A stretch of 22,480 nucleotides of DNA from Monoraphidium neglectum (taxonomy: Eukaryota > Chlorophyta > Chlorophyceae > Sphaeropleales > Selenastraceae): positions 1 through 22,480 of the forward strand of contig NW_014013267.1 of assembly GCF_000611645.1 (NCBI RefSeq), read 5' to 3'. This document shows, piece after piece, positions 10,028 through 19,437 of the stretch. How positions within the stretch are numbered: position 1 is the first letter of the stretch; each line of letters opens with the position of its first letter. The position numbers and the translations under genes are program-made. The notes under the pieces were generated by a model. It made no database searches and was not told the DNA's origin. It was given only the letters and a program-made list of their open reading frames with translations.

Positions 10028-10717
10028 TTTGCGGCAGAATTGGGGAGCCGCGACGTGACATCAGCAATCCGCATCATCCGACCCTAGCGGGTGTTTGAAA
10101 TTCGCAGCGGCCATCAGTGTGCAAGCGTAGTACGTCTAGATGACACGCGAATTTGCACGCCGGAGCGGTGTCAATGCTTCGCGTGGCTTGTCCGCTGCAG
10201 CTCAGCTAATCCTGCGTGGTGTGATCACGAAGTTGGGCCGCTCTAATACGGCTTCAACGACTTGTTTGCATGCAGCTCGGCCCACAACGAGCACTTCCTC
10301 TCCTTTGGCGGCGCTGGCTGGTTCGCGACTGTGGTCGCCATTGATGGTCACACATGCGCCAATGTCATCGACCGTTTCTCATACAGTAGCGCACGCTCTC
10401 ATGGTGCACAAGTGGGCCTACAGAGTACTGGGGCGAGCAACTGGTGCACTTGCACTTGGCTGTCGTGACCGGCCCCCGACATAATGGTGTTTGTATGCTC
10501 TGCTGCGCGGTGACCGACGGCGGGACGCCAGGTGACAAGCCAGTTTTTTTATCTTTGGATCTCCCCCATATCGTAATGACAGCAGCAGCAGCAGCAACCG
10601 CAACAGCAGTAGCAGGTTGATGGCGCATAACCCCTGTATGCGCGATGCGAAGGGCAGCTTCAACGCGTGGGGTCGATTGCATCAGGCTGCCAAACAGTGG
10701 ACGCAGCACCGTGGGGT

Positions 10718-10773
10718 CTGTGCGGGCCAGTCAGTTGTGAGCACTCGCAAGTCAAGCCGTGACTCGTGAGCGG
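10718..10773 (-). repeat. Right arm of perfect 56-bp inverted repeat
   Basis: Exact reverse complement of 9879-9934. It begins CTGTGCGGGCCAGTCAGTTG and ends GACTCGTGAGCGG. The arm contains an internal near-palindrome, TTGTGAG-CA-CTCGCAA. Beyond it, bases 10780-10791 (TGGCCCGCACAG) repeat the arm's first 12 bases in reverse complement. Confidence 0.95.
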
Positions 10774-10791
10774 TTTGAGTGGCCCGCACAG

Positions 10792-12604
10792 AACCATCAA
10801 TTCGCGAAGCCTGCCACGCTGTGCTCACAGCGCGGCCGGCTCCCAACAGGATCTCAGGTTGAAGGAGGGGAGCAGTGGTGCTCACAGCTCCTGGCTCTTG
10901 AGCAAGCACTGCCTGGCAGGTGCAGTAGGTACGCTGTAGTTCGGATGGCCCAGAGGCCTCTGGTGCTCACAAGCACCCGGTTGCAGTAGGCTGGACTGTT
11001 GTTGCAGTGCTCTCAACATGCAGCAAGGCACCACCGATTGCTTGTGGTGGACCAAGTCGTGGCAGGCCAGGCTGGTGAGCTGCATGCTGACATCCAGTGA
11101 CTTGGCCGGCTGCCCTGATTTGGGGACGACCAAGGCATCCTACTGCACCATGGCCAACCCCTGCACTAGCAGCCCAAACAGGGCTGTTGTCGCTCAATTT
11201 TGTCCACATAGCCATCAATCGCCTTGGTTGTCCCTCGCGCCACGCACACTGATAGCACGGACACCCCCCTTGCTTGGCTCACATGCGCGCCCAGTGCACC
11301 TGCGGCAGGTGCTGCACACGGCCGACCGCCACCCGCATGGCGCCGCCAAGGGCTGCACGATATACTTGCCGCATGCCTGTGCTGTTGGACGCGGCTTTGC
11401 ACCATTCTTCTCAAGGGGGCCAGGCCTGCAGCAACCTGGGCGCCAGCTGCGGCAGCAACCTGGACCGCCTGCCGCGCTTGAGCTGAGCGTGGCTGGCCAG
11501 GGCCCGGGACGCGCACCTTGTTGGGCGCGGCGTGTGCAAGTCAAGCATCCATATTCCCCTGAGGCGCGGCAGCCTCCGCGCACATATGTGCAGCGGGCAA
11601 CAGCGGAGCTTGGCAGCGGTTTGCTGCGGGCCTTCTGGGAGGGCCTTCAACACGGCCTGCTGCATGCGCCACGGCTATATATTTAAGCTGGAATTCACAC
11701 CATTTGTCACGGTATCGTCCCCGTAACCACACACTGGGCGCGCTCCATGCAGAACGCATCACGTACCAGCCACTGCACCTGGACTGGCTGGACAAGGGGC
11801 CGGCTGTCACCCTAATGTCTGTAAAATAGACGGAAGCCTGCTCGCAGCAAGCTGCTGTGCTGGCGCGGAGTGCATGCTGGCCAGTGGAACCGCACCTGCC
11901 ACTGCACTGCCGTTGTGGCGTGTCACTCGACACGCCTCCGCCCCACAACCTCAGGCCCTAAGCAGGCTCGCAATTGCTCACCTCGTTATGGACTACAACT
12001 TGTGGGCTAACGCGATTTTAATTGTCCTGGAGTCTGGGCGCTCAGGAGACTGTTGGTGCACGTGGTCGGCCGAACCCTGTACTGCTGTCACACCAACCGC
12101 TCCTTGATGACACATAGGCTCTGCCGCCGTCTGCTCTTGACGCAAAATGCACTGCTGCTTGGACCACTTGTGTAACAATTTTGTGCGTGTTGTCTGCAAC
12201 CAAATGACTTCCGGTGCCCACAGCTGCCGTCCATCCGCGCAATCATTTGTCAGTCAAGGCTGGGTCAACTGGCAGTATTCTCCAGATAAGAATTGTCAAA
12301 GAGTCCCAAGCTCGCCCGCTTTCGGAGCCACTCAGGCTCATCTCTGGCTTGTAGGGCAAAATCTGAGAGCCTCAACTGAAAACCTATGCACGCGTGATAT
12401 CACATAGACCACGCATGCATGGCCTGCTTTCCCGCTTGATGTCATATTTCTTCGTCTGCTTGTGGCCTGGCCAGGAGCGTGACAGCAACAGGGTTCTTTG
12501 GAAGAATACGCGTTCTCCTAACTGAGTCCATTCGTTTTCACGATCATACATTTGTCCTGCACTGCACTCATATGATGCATTTGTAAATGGGTTTTGCATA
12601 AACC
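10792..12604. other. Long interval without a supportable gene
   Basis: About 1.8 kb with open frames on both strands but no recognisable domain, no consistent splice chain and codon use unlike the real exons. Items seen: an AT-rich TATATATTTA near 11677-11686; short protein-like stretches on the + strand (ALHAERITYQPLHLDWLDKG near 11730-11790, then a stop) and on the minus strand (GAMRVAVGRVQHLPQVHWAR near 11282-11345), which could be debris of decayed genes or elements; a small hairpin at 11917-11936; and a + strand TGTAA near 12583. The right end abuts the stop of the HA-domain gene. Confidence 0.5.
11917..11936. repeat. Small perfect hairpin
   Basis: GGCGTGTC-ACTC-GACACGCC forms an 8-bp stem with a 4-base loop. 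No T-tract follows and no gene is assigned next to it. It may be incidental in GC-rich DNA. Confidence 0.5.
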
Positions 12605-13423
12605 TTACACCACGCGACTTGTGGCCCATCGTGGCCCCAGCAATCGTACAAGCAGTCGCCGCCTGTCGCCGCCAAGACGACCCTCAGCTGCGATGTGGCG
12701 CTGCTCCTGCAGCCACCCCAGCAGCTCTGCCAGATCACCGTAGCCGCCCTCCGCGTTCCCCAGGCTGGCACCAGGACTGCCGTCGCCTGCAACGCTACAG
12801 CTGCTGGGCCCATCACCGCCGTAGTCGTTAGCGCTGCTGAGGCGCTGCTGCTGTGTTGAAGCGCCCTGCTGGTGCTCCTGCTGGCCCTCATGCTTCAGGC
12901 CGCCCTGCAAACCATTGAACACCTGCAGGGCGCCAAAGCCGCCCCGAGCCTTGGCTCGCCGCATCCGGTGGAAAGCAGAGTGCCAGGCGAGGCGATCGGG
13001 GTCCTGCAGGGTGCGGGAGGGGGAGGTCAAAGCATGTGATAATGAATGTGAGCGCATTGGTGCCGAGCGTCTCCACTGGCGGCCGCACAACTTCGCCAAT
13101 GATGAGGCTCCCAGCCTCCTGGCTTGCATGCCCAAGCTGCTGCTCTGCGCTCTAGCCCTTAACCCTGCACCTCTGGGTGAAAGCTGAATCCCGAGCGTGC
13201 CAGTTCCTTGCGGTGCCACTGCTGCAGCGGCAGGGGCCGGGGTGGGGCCTGTGCAGAGATCGTGGTCCCGCCTGCCCCATCACACAGCGTCCTCCAGCTG
13301 ACCGCTCTGCCTGCTGCCAGCTGCTTGCCCTGCTGGCTTGCGGCGCTGCCTGTGGCACGTTTATCCTGCATTTCCTGCCTCGGATGCTGCTGTTGCCCCT
13401 GCTGCTGGTGATCGTGTGACAGG

Positions 13424-13468
<45 letters not shown>

Positions 13469-13809
13469 TGCTGCTGCCGCGCCTGCTGCTGCTGCGCCTG
13501 CTGCTGCTGCCGCGCCTGCTGCTGCTGCCGCGCCTGCTGCTGCTTCTCGTCCTCGTCCCCATCCCCTTCCCAAGGCTGATACGTTTCCTGCCAGGCATGC
13601 ACCTCCCTCAGGCAGACCGTCCAGGCCACCAGGTGTGGCCGCTCCCAGGTTGCAGTTGAGGGCACGGGCGCCCCACGGCCGTAGTTGTCATACCACCGCT
13701 GCAGCTGGGCCAGAAGCAGCATGAATCGGCGCTCCTCCAAAGCCCAGGCGGCCCCAATGGGCGGGGCATTCTGTGCCCCGATTCTGGTTGCTTGACTGTC
13801 GTCAGACGG

Positions 13810-13873
<64 letters not shown>

Positions 13874-15258
13874 CCTGGCACCAAGCCCAGCAGCTGCGAC
13901 ATGTCCTCCCCGTCACGCAGCTGGCGGGATAGCGCCGCCGCGACGCGAATCCCATTGCTCGTCACCGCCGACACTTGCAGCACACGCTGCGCCGCCACCG
14001 AGGAAGGAACCCCCGGCCCTGGGGCCTGTGCAAAGCGCAGGCCTGGGTGCAGCTCTTGCGGCTTTGGGCCGCCGGCCTGTCGCCGCATCCTCAGGCCCAG
14101 GCGGCGCAGGAGCTGCACCTTGAGCGCCGACAGCCGCAGGCCACGGTACAGCTCCAGCTGGCGGCGCAGCCACGTCACAAGGGCACGTGTCTCACCATCA
14201 ACAGACGCCAGCGGGTCACCGCCACCAGAAGCTTCGGCGGAAAATGCCACCGCCATCGGCTGGCTGAGCGGTGCGGCTGTTTCTGGAGCCTCCTCGCATG
14301 CCTGCAGCACAGCAGTAGGAGTGCCAGGCGCAGCGTGGGCGCTGCCTTGGTTTTGGGGCACCCACTGACCTTCCTCAGGCTGCTCCTGCTGCCGCCGACT
14401 GTCTTGCTCTGCCCTGGTGCGCCTCTGCCGCTCCCTCTGCGCCTGCTGGCTAGCCTGGAGGGCGGCAGTGTCCTGCTCCTCTGCCGCCTGGGCCAGCCCC
14501 TGCAGCTCCACCACGCCGCCCCGCGTCTCCGACCAGGCACGCGCGCGGTGGTAGAACGAGTGCCACGTGGCGTCCGCCTGCGGAGTTGCGCGGCACCCAC
14601 AACACTTTATTGGCGCCTGGCCGCAGAGCTGTGTGCCCCTGCCTCGCTTTGACATTGGCGGCCAGGTTCCCTGAAGGGCTTCGCTGCGTCTTGCCACACG
14701 GCTGGCGCTTGACTGGCGTCCCCAGGACTAGTGGTTGTGGTGCAACCTGCTCTTCCTCCCCGCGTACTGTGAGCCCCGGCCCCGTGGCCCCACGGCCCCG
14801 CTCACTTGGTGGGGCTTCCACACAAAGCCCAGAGCGTCCAGTGCTCTGCGCTGCTCACCCGTCAGGGCGGGGCTGTCGCGGCTGCTGCCGAGTCGCCGCA
14901 CACGTTGCACCCAGCGCGCAAGGGAGCGGCAGTCGTGAACGTTGCTGGGCACATGGCAGCTGCCGTAGGCGTTCACCCACTCTGCCAGCTCGCCCAGCAG
15001 CGCGTCAAAGTGGGTGCTGCTGCCGTCAGGGGAGTCCCTAATGCTGCTGGTGCTGGGCTGGGCTGCATGAGCGTTGCCGGTGGGGTCAGTCCCCAGCGAC
15101 TCAGCGTTGGCAGCGTGTGCAGCTTGCTCGCCCCTGCCCGCTGGTATATTGGTGCCGGCATGCCGCCCGGCCGCGCGTGCGCACAATGGCAGCCGCCCAG
15201 CGGCAACGCGCCGTGACCGACCAACAGGCGCCAAGGGAAACCTTTCCGAAAGGAGCAT
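12605..15258 (-). CDS. Multi-HA-domain protein (helicase-associated repeats) with two polyQ tracts, no helicase
   Basis: Model complement(join(12605..13003,13171..14577,14806..15258)), 752 aa; both joins are phase 0 at GT-AG. Residues 1-35 are Arg/Ala-rich and almost acid-free, like an organelle transit peptide. The clearest unit is residues 82-148: FDALLGELAEWVNAYGSCHV, then LARWVQRVRRL, ALTGEQRRALDALGFVW, matching the helicase-associated (HA, PF03457) pattern of F-x2-L-x3-Y-x3-G-x3-VP, L-x2-W-x2-R and L-x2-LGF-x-W. Weaker copies: ATWHSFYHRARAW with TWLRRQLELYRGLRLSALK (about 154-318); FMLLLAQLQRWYDNYG with LPLQQWHRKELARSGFSF (about 436-617); and LAWHSAFHRMRRAKA with LLGWLQEQRHIAAEGRL up to the end. 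Polyglutamine separates HA2 from HA3 and splits HA3. HA domains are thought to bind nucleic acid; no DEAD/DEAH motor is present, so an adaptor or organellar nucleic-acid-binding role is inference. It is divergent from the OPR gene. Confidence 0.75.
13425..13545 (-). repeat. Imperfect CAG/polyglutamine tract 1 in the HA gene
   Basis: CTG triplets on the + strand, CAG in the coding strand, interrupted by CGC, GCC and CTT. They encode Q-runs broken by Ala-Arg pairs and one Lys (residues about 497-535). The tract lies between the first and last parts of the third HA unit and follows an acidic GDGDEDE stretch. Confidence 0.95.
13811..13872 (-). repeat. Pure CAG/polyglutamine tract 2 in the HA gene
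   Basis: Sixty-two bases of uninterrupted CTG on the + strand encode 20 consecutive glutamines (residues about 387-406) between LGLVPG and HPSDD. A pure run of this length is expected to vary in length between strains. Confidence 0.97.
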
Positions 15259-16016
15259 TTGTATGCCTCGTTGAGAGCTTGGGGCAAGAGCTACCGGCCG
15301 TTGAAAGCCACGAGGCAAAAATAACACGACTTCGTCGAGATCATACCGTACGCAATGACATGCACGCTACTGGCGCAACGCACGTGCACATTTACTTTAT
15401 AGAACACTTGGGCATTGCGGCACATAAGGGACGCCCGCAGGCCAGCGGCGCTCGCCCAGTGCACTCCACTTAGTGCGCTTTCGCAAGCTAGATGTGATTG
15501 CAATCGATTTGCGCTACTGACATAAATGTACTGTCCAGGCGTGGCTCGTCGCGCGCGTCCGTCAGCAGCAGCATCGGTGAGCCTCTGCGAGCATGGCGTC
15601 GCACAGGGTCGGGCGCCCGTCCATATGTCGATGAATTATCAATCCATTGCCGCCGAACCTCAGGGTATGGCCACATTGTGGCCCGCGCAGCGGATGCGCC
15701 TGGCGGTCCATGCGCAGGTGCGCTACTGTTTGGCTGCACGGGCACGCCGTCGCTGTTTTGTCCGAGCCAGGGCAGGGACTGGCTCGCCAGCCGCAACCTG
15801 CCCAGAGTACAAGAGGTTTTGGCCTGTCGGTCACCCAACGACGCCGGATATGATCGGCCGCCGCCTGCACACCGTTCGACAAAATTGCCATGAGCAAACG
15901 GCCTTGAGCAGCGATGGGTGCCGAGGGGCGTCGTGGAGTTGCGTGGTACCTCCTCTGCGATACAAAACCTCCAACTTTTTCAAAAATTTCTTTCATCAAC
16001 CTCCAATGTTGCACAT
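15259..16016. other. Divergent intergenic region between HA and OPR genes
   Basis: This holds both promoters and perhaps the missing 5' exon of the OPR gene. A + strand frame starting at ATG 15667 reads MATLWPAQRMRLAVHAQ and continues Arg/Ala-rich, very like a transit peptide, with a donor after CAG at 15717. The pyrimidine-rich 15976-16020 followed by CAG at 16020-16022 could be the matching acceptor in phase 0. I could not settle whether this exon is real. Confidence 0.4.
15396..15402 (-). promoter_or_regulatory. Putative TATA box of the HA-domain gene
   Basis: CTTTATA on the + strand reads TATAAAG on the minus strand, about 140 bases upstream of the ATG at 15258. A start about 30 bases downstream would leave a leader of roughly 110 bases. 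Confidence 0.4.
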
Positions 16017-17925
16017 ATGCAGGCCACTACCCCGAGCGGCCGTCAACGGCGCGGAGCTTTGCATGCGCGCGGCCCCCTCGTTGAGGTGGAGGGCTTCCAG
16101 CGGCGCCTGACGACCAGCATTCACTACGCTCCCAGCCTGGGGGCGCTGCGGGACGTGCTGGTGCAGTACCAAGGTGAGGGCGCCTGGGCCACCCACCTGC
16201 CCGCCGTAGCGCGCTGCACAGGGCTGCTGGTCTTGTCGTCCTTTCAGCCCTGGTGCCCGTCTCTGGTGGACTGCCCTTGCGCTGCTCACCTGCTGACCAG
16301 CTAATCCCCGCTCACTGTGAGCGCCCAGAGCTCCAGCCTGTGGCGCCTCAAACGCACAGTGCCTGCGCCCCTCGTTGCCTGGTTCCTGCTCCCCAAGTCC
16401 CCAGTGCCGTGCACCCCCTCAACCCACAGGGTGCTTGAACCCCGTGCACACAAACGCACTCATGGTGCGCACAGCAGCCCTCGTCGGCCGCGGTCGGCTG
16501 GCGCCACGAGATATGATGCTTCTGCCGGCGCTCCTGCCGGCGCTGCGCGACCTGGTGCTGGCGCAGCTGCCCCATTACGGGGAGCGGTGCATAGCAAACA
16601 CGCTGCACAGTGCGGCAGCCCTCGACATGCGTGATCGCGAACTGCTGGCGCGCCTCATGGACGCCGCAGCGCAGCGCGCTGCAGAGATGACGCCCCAAGG
16701 CGTGGCCAACGTCGCCTGGGCGCTCGCGCGACTGAGGGCGCCGCCGCCGCCGCGGCTGCAGGCCGCGCTGCTGTCTGCGTCGTCTGCGGCGATGGGCGCG
16801 TTCTCCCCCCAGGAGCTGGCAGACGTCGGCTGGGCCGTGGTGCTGCTGCGCCTGGCGCCGGCTCCCGAGTGGGCGGCTGCCTGGCTGGCGGCGTCACAGT
16901 CCCGCCTGCCACATGCAAACGACGTTGCAGCTGCACGCCTGCTGTGGACGGCCGCGCGGCTGGGGGTGACGCCCGGCGAGGAGTGGCGGGAGCGCGCGTG
17001 GCGGGCTGTGGAGCAGCGTTTGCCAGCGGCCAGCCCCCACAGCGTGGCAATGACGCTCTGGGCGGCGCAGCAGCTTTGGGGGCCTGCAGGGGGCCTTGAC
17101 ACCGAGCAGCGCGGCGCGCTGCTGCAGCGGGTCGTCGACACGCTGCCGGCAGCGCACGCCGCAGACGTAACGGTTGTGCTGCACGCACTTGCGGGGCCCG
17201 GCGGTGCACCACCGAATGAGGCGGCTGCTGCGGCGCTGCTTTCGCGAGCGGCCCGGCTGGTGCCCGCCATGACCATGGCGCAGGTGACCAAGCTGCTCTG
17301 GGCGTGCGCACGGCTGCGGCTGGCGCCGGGGGAGGGCCTGCTGCGGCGCTGCGCGTCCAAGCTGTTTTATGGCCTGGCTGACGTCAGAGCAGGCGACCTC
17401 GCAATCGGCCTCTGGGGCCTTGCGCGCCTCGGTTGGGTGCCGCCGGCCGGCTGGGCGGGCCTCCTTTTCTCTCAGGTGGGCTGCACGGAGCCGTGGCCTC
17501 GACCTGTGCTGTGCCGGCTTTTCCCCGGGCGCTTGGTTATTGATTTCTTTCAAGCGCTTGCGTTGTGTTCAGCTGCTGTTTGCCTCACATGATCTTGCCA
17601 ACCTTTCAAGGACCGACACAAAACTTTCAAACCTTGCACCCACCTGCGCCCAGGTGCAGGCCGTGGCGGGCGACTTCAAGCCGCGTGAGGTGGTTGCGTT
17701 GCTGTCGGCTCTGGCAGAGCTGCGCATGCTGCCGCCCGCCGCAGTGCTGGGTGCCCTGCTGGGTGAGCACCGCAGCGCGGAGCAGCAGCTCAGCGCGTAT
17801 GGCCCGCGCAACCTGGCCATGCTTGCCCTCGCGCTCGCGCGGCTCAGCCAGCTGCACGCGGCTGTGTGGGCGCAGCGCCAGCAGAGAACCAGGTCGCCGC
17901 CCCCGCCCCCGCAGCAGCAGCAGCC

Positions 17926-17957
<32 letters not shown>

Positions 17958-17994
17958 TGCAGCAGCAGCTGCAACAGCAAATTGATATGGAGTC

Positions 17995-18039
<45 letters not shown>

Positions 18040-18880
18040 GCCCACGCCACCCCCCCTAGCGGGTGCCCCTCGTGACCTGCGCGAAGACCTGCTCCAGGCC
18101 AGCTTCCACAGGCTGGGGGCCATGAGTGGCCGTGACCTGTCAACGCTGGTCTGGGCACTGGTGGAGCTGCAGATGGGACCGCCTCCTGCGTGGCTTTACA
18201 GCTGCGTCGCCGCATGCGACAACCAGCTGGCCGCCATGAGCGCCGCGGACGTCGCCATGCTGGTGCGCGCCCTGCAGCGCCACAACGCGGACGCGCGGCT
18301 GACGCGTGTCGATGAATTCCTGGGCCGTGCCCTGGAGCGCCTCGGGGAGCTGGAGCACCAGGGCGGGGAGTACACGGCGGGGCGGCTGCAGGCGCTACTC
18401 GGCATGGGGCGAGCCAGCGACACACACGGCAGTGCAGGCGGCGCTGAGCCTGCAGGGGTGGTTGACAGGAAGCTGCGGCAGCGGCATGCGGTCGGCCCTG
18501 AAGGGGCCGTGCACGCAAACGCCACCACCCACCATGGCCCCAGCAGCAGTGGCCCCGCTCATCAAGACAGCAGCAATGACAGCAGCAGAAGACAAGCAGC
18601 CATGCGGAGAGGCGGCAGCACTCGGCCCCGTGGCCGGCACAGGGCGCAGCACAATGGCGTGGCCGCTGCCCTCAATGGTTCTAGCATAATCGGTGTGTCG
18701 GCGGAGATCAGCCTGGTCCTGGATGAAGGGGCAGTGCTCTCCTCGCAGTCCGCGCCGCAAGACACCCACGGCAGCAACGGCAGCGGAAGCAGTGATAGCT
18801 GCTCAGGGCCAAGCTCGGCGAACTGCAGCAGCAATGGCAACCCTGGCCCTGCATCGGTGGAGCGGCTGGTTGGGGTGTAG
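16017..18880 (+). CDS. Octotricopeptide repeat (OPR) protein with polyQ insertion
   Basis: Model join(16017..16173,16430..17475,17654..18880), 809 aa, both joins phase-consistent. About 12 tandem repeats of some 38 residues run from roughly residue 80 to 630. Good examples: PPPPRLQAALLSASSAAMGA / FSPQELADVGWAVVLLRL, APAPEWAAAWLAASQSRLPH / ANDVAAARLLWTAARLGV, APGEGLLRRCASKLFYGLAD / VRAGDLAIGLWGLARLGW. This is the algal OPR pattern (PPPEW ... L-x2-LxPQ-x2-A-x3-WALA-x-L). Known OPR proteins, many in Chlamydomonas, bind chloroplast or mitochondrial transcripts and control their stability, processing or translation. PolyQ (about 488-530) interrupts the array between the tenth and eleventh repeats. 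The tail of about 170 residues is Ser/Gly/Asn-rich; no RAP domain is seen. ATG 16017 has no obvious transit peptide, so an upstream targeting exon is likely. Confidence 0.85.
17911..18039 (+). repeat. CAG/polyglutamine tract in the OPR gene
   Basis: Two CAG-rich blocks (17911-17980 and 17996-18039) separated by a short IDMESQ-type linker encode some 35 glutamines, preceded by a run of five prolines. They sit between OPR repeats ending LALARLSQL and starting DLREDLL. Confidence 0.95.
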
Positions 18881-18886
18881 TCAAGC

Positions 18887-18891
18887 TGTAA
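18887..18891 (+). promoter_or_regulatory. TGTAA motif right after the OPR stop
   Basis: TGTAA begins only seven bases past the TAG at 18878-18880. Such a short 3' UTR is unusual, so the copy at 19433-19437 is the better candidate. Confidence 0.2.
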
Positions 18892-19114
18892 CAAGGTGTG
18901 GTTGCGTGCCAACCGTCGAGGGAGGGGGTGCGCTGCGGCGCGGAATCCGACAGACCGTGGACGGCGCAGTGGGGGCCAGAGCGTATGCCTTCAAGAACGG
19001 TCATGTATGCTGGGGTGGCAGCCTAATATCAAACACAACTGAACACCTATTGGGATTACGCAGCCCTGACAAATGTTTTTGGGTGTGAACAGCACACAAA
19101 GCACACTGTGAGGT

Positions 19115-19132
19115 TGACGTGACGACGTGACG
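19115..19132. promoter_or_regulatory. Tandem ACGT (bZIP-type) motif cluster
   Basis: TGACGTGACGACGTGACG carries two GACGTGACG units overlapping in a central GACG. The ACGT core with flanking TGAC is the general kind of site bound by plant bZIP factors. It lies in the presumed OPR 3' UTR or spacer, so a regulatory role is only a possibility. Confidence 0.25.
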
Positions 19133-19432
19133 GGCGGTGTTGAGTGAAAACAGCGATCACCAGCCAAGAGCAGGGCGTCCGTGCCACACCTGGGGTGTAC
19201 ACGGCCTCGAGCAGGATAGGGGCATAAAGTTTGGCCTAGGAGCAAGCGCCAAATTCTGTGTCTGCTCGTGGGTGCCAGGGCGGCTGCAGCAACAGGGACG
19301 CATACAGCAGTGCCAACAAATTGTTGGGCGAAAATAAATTGTCTTTCACCTTTGTGAAGAGTGAAACACACACACGCATGTTTCAGTCTGATGCATCTTG
19401 CGATGTCTTGGACGCCAGGGAACCGGACTGCG

Positions 19433-19437
19433 TGTAA
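19433..19437 (+). promoter_or_regulatory. Probable polyadenylation signal (TGTAA) of the OPR gene
   Basis: It lies about 555 bases past the OPR stop, a typical green-algal 3' UTR length. Confidence 0.4.

Larger units (their letters stand above)
9879..10791. mobile_element. Putative non-autonomous DNA transposon or foldback element
   Basis: A perfect 56-bp inverted repeat (9879-9934 and 10718-10773) flanks 783 bases of sequence. The right arm continues to 10791, ending in a reversed copy of its own first 12 bases. I found no convincing transposase and no clear target-site duplication at any boundary I tried, so class and exact ends are open. The interior is less GC-rich than the genes and holds a TATA-like 10-mer (10018), a short CAG run (10580-10594) and a 73-codon open stretch at 10247-10468 with unusual protein-like composition. 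The left end lies 55 bases upstream of the bZIP start codon, so the element occupies the bZIP promoter region. Confidence 0.5.

Noticed and set aside
11018..11686. 222-codon + strand ORF
   Set aside because: Open frames of similar length overlap it on the other strand, composition is that of random GC-rich DNA, and no family or splice signal supports it.
13338..13724. + strand poly-alanine ORF
   Set aside because: CTG/GCTG frame of the polyglutamine tract on the opposite strand; the coding frame is the CAG-Gln frame of the HA gene.
15667..15717. Transit-peptide-like start for the OPR protein
   Set aside because: Attractive, but the donor/acceptor pair (15718, 16022) could not be confirmed by eye, so it is mentioned only as a possibility and left out of the gene model.
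17369..17653. Open frame continuing from the third OPR exon back through the intron
   Set aside because: The OPR repeat is restored only by splicing 17475 to 17654; the intron-derived residues do not fit the repeat.
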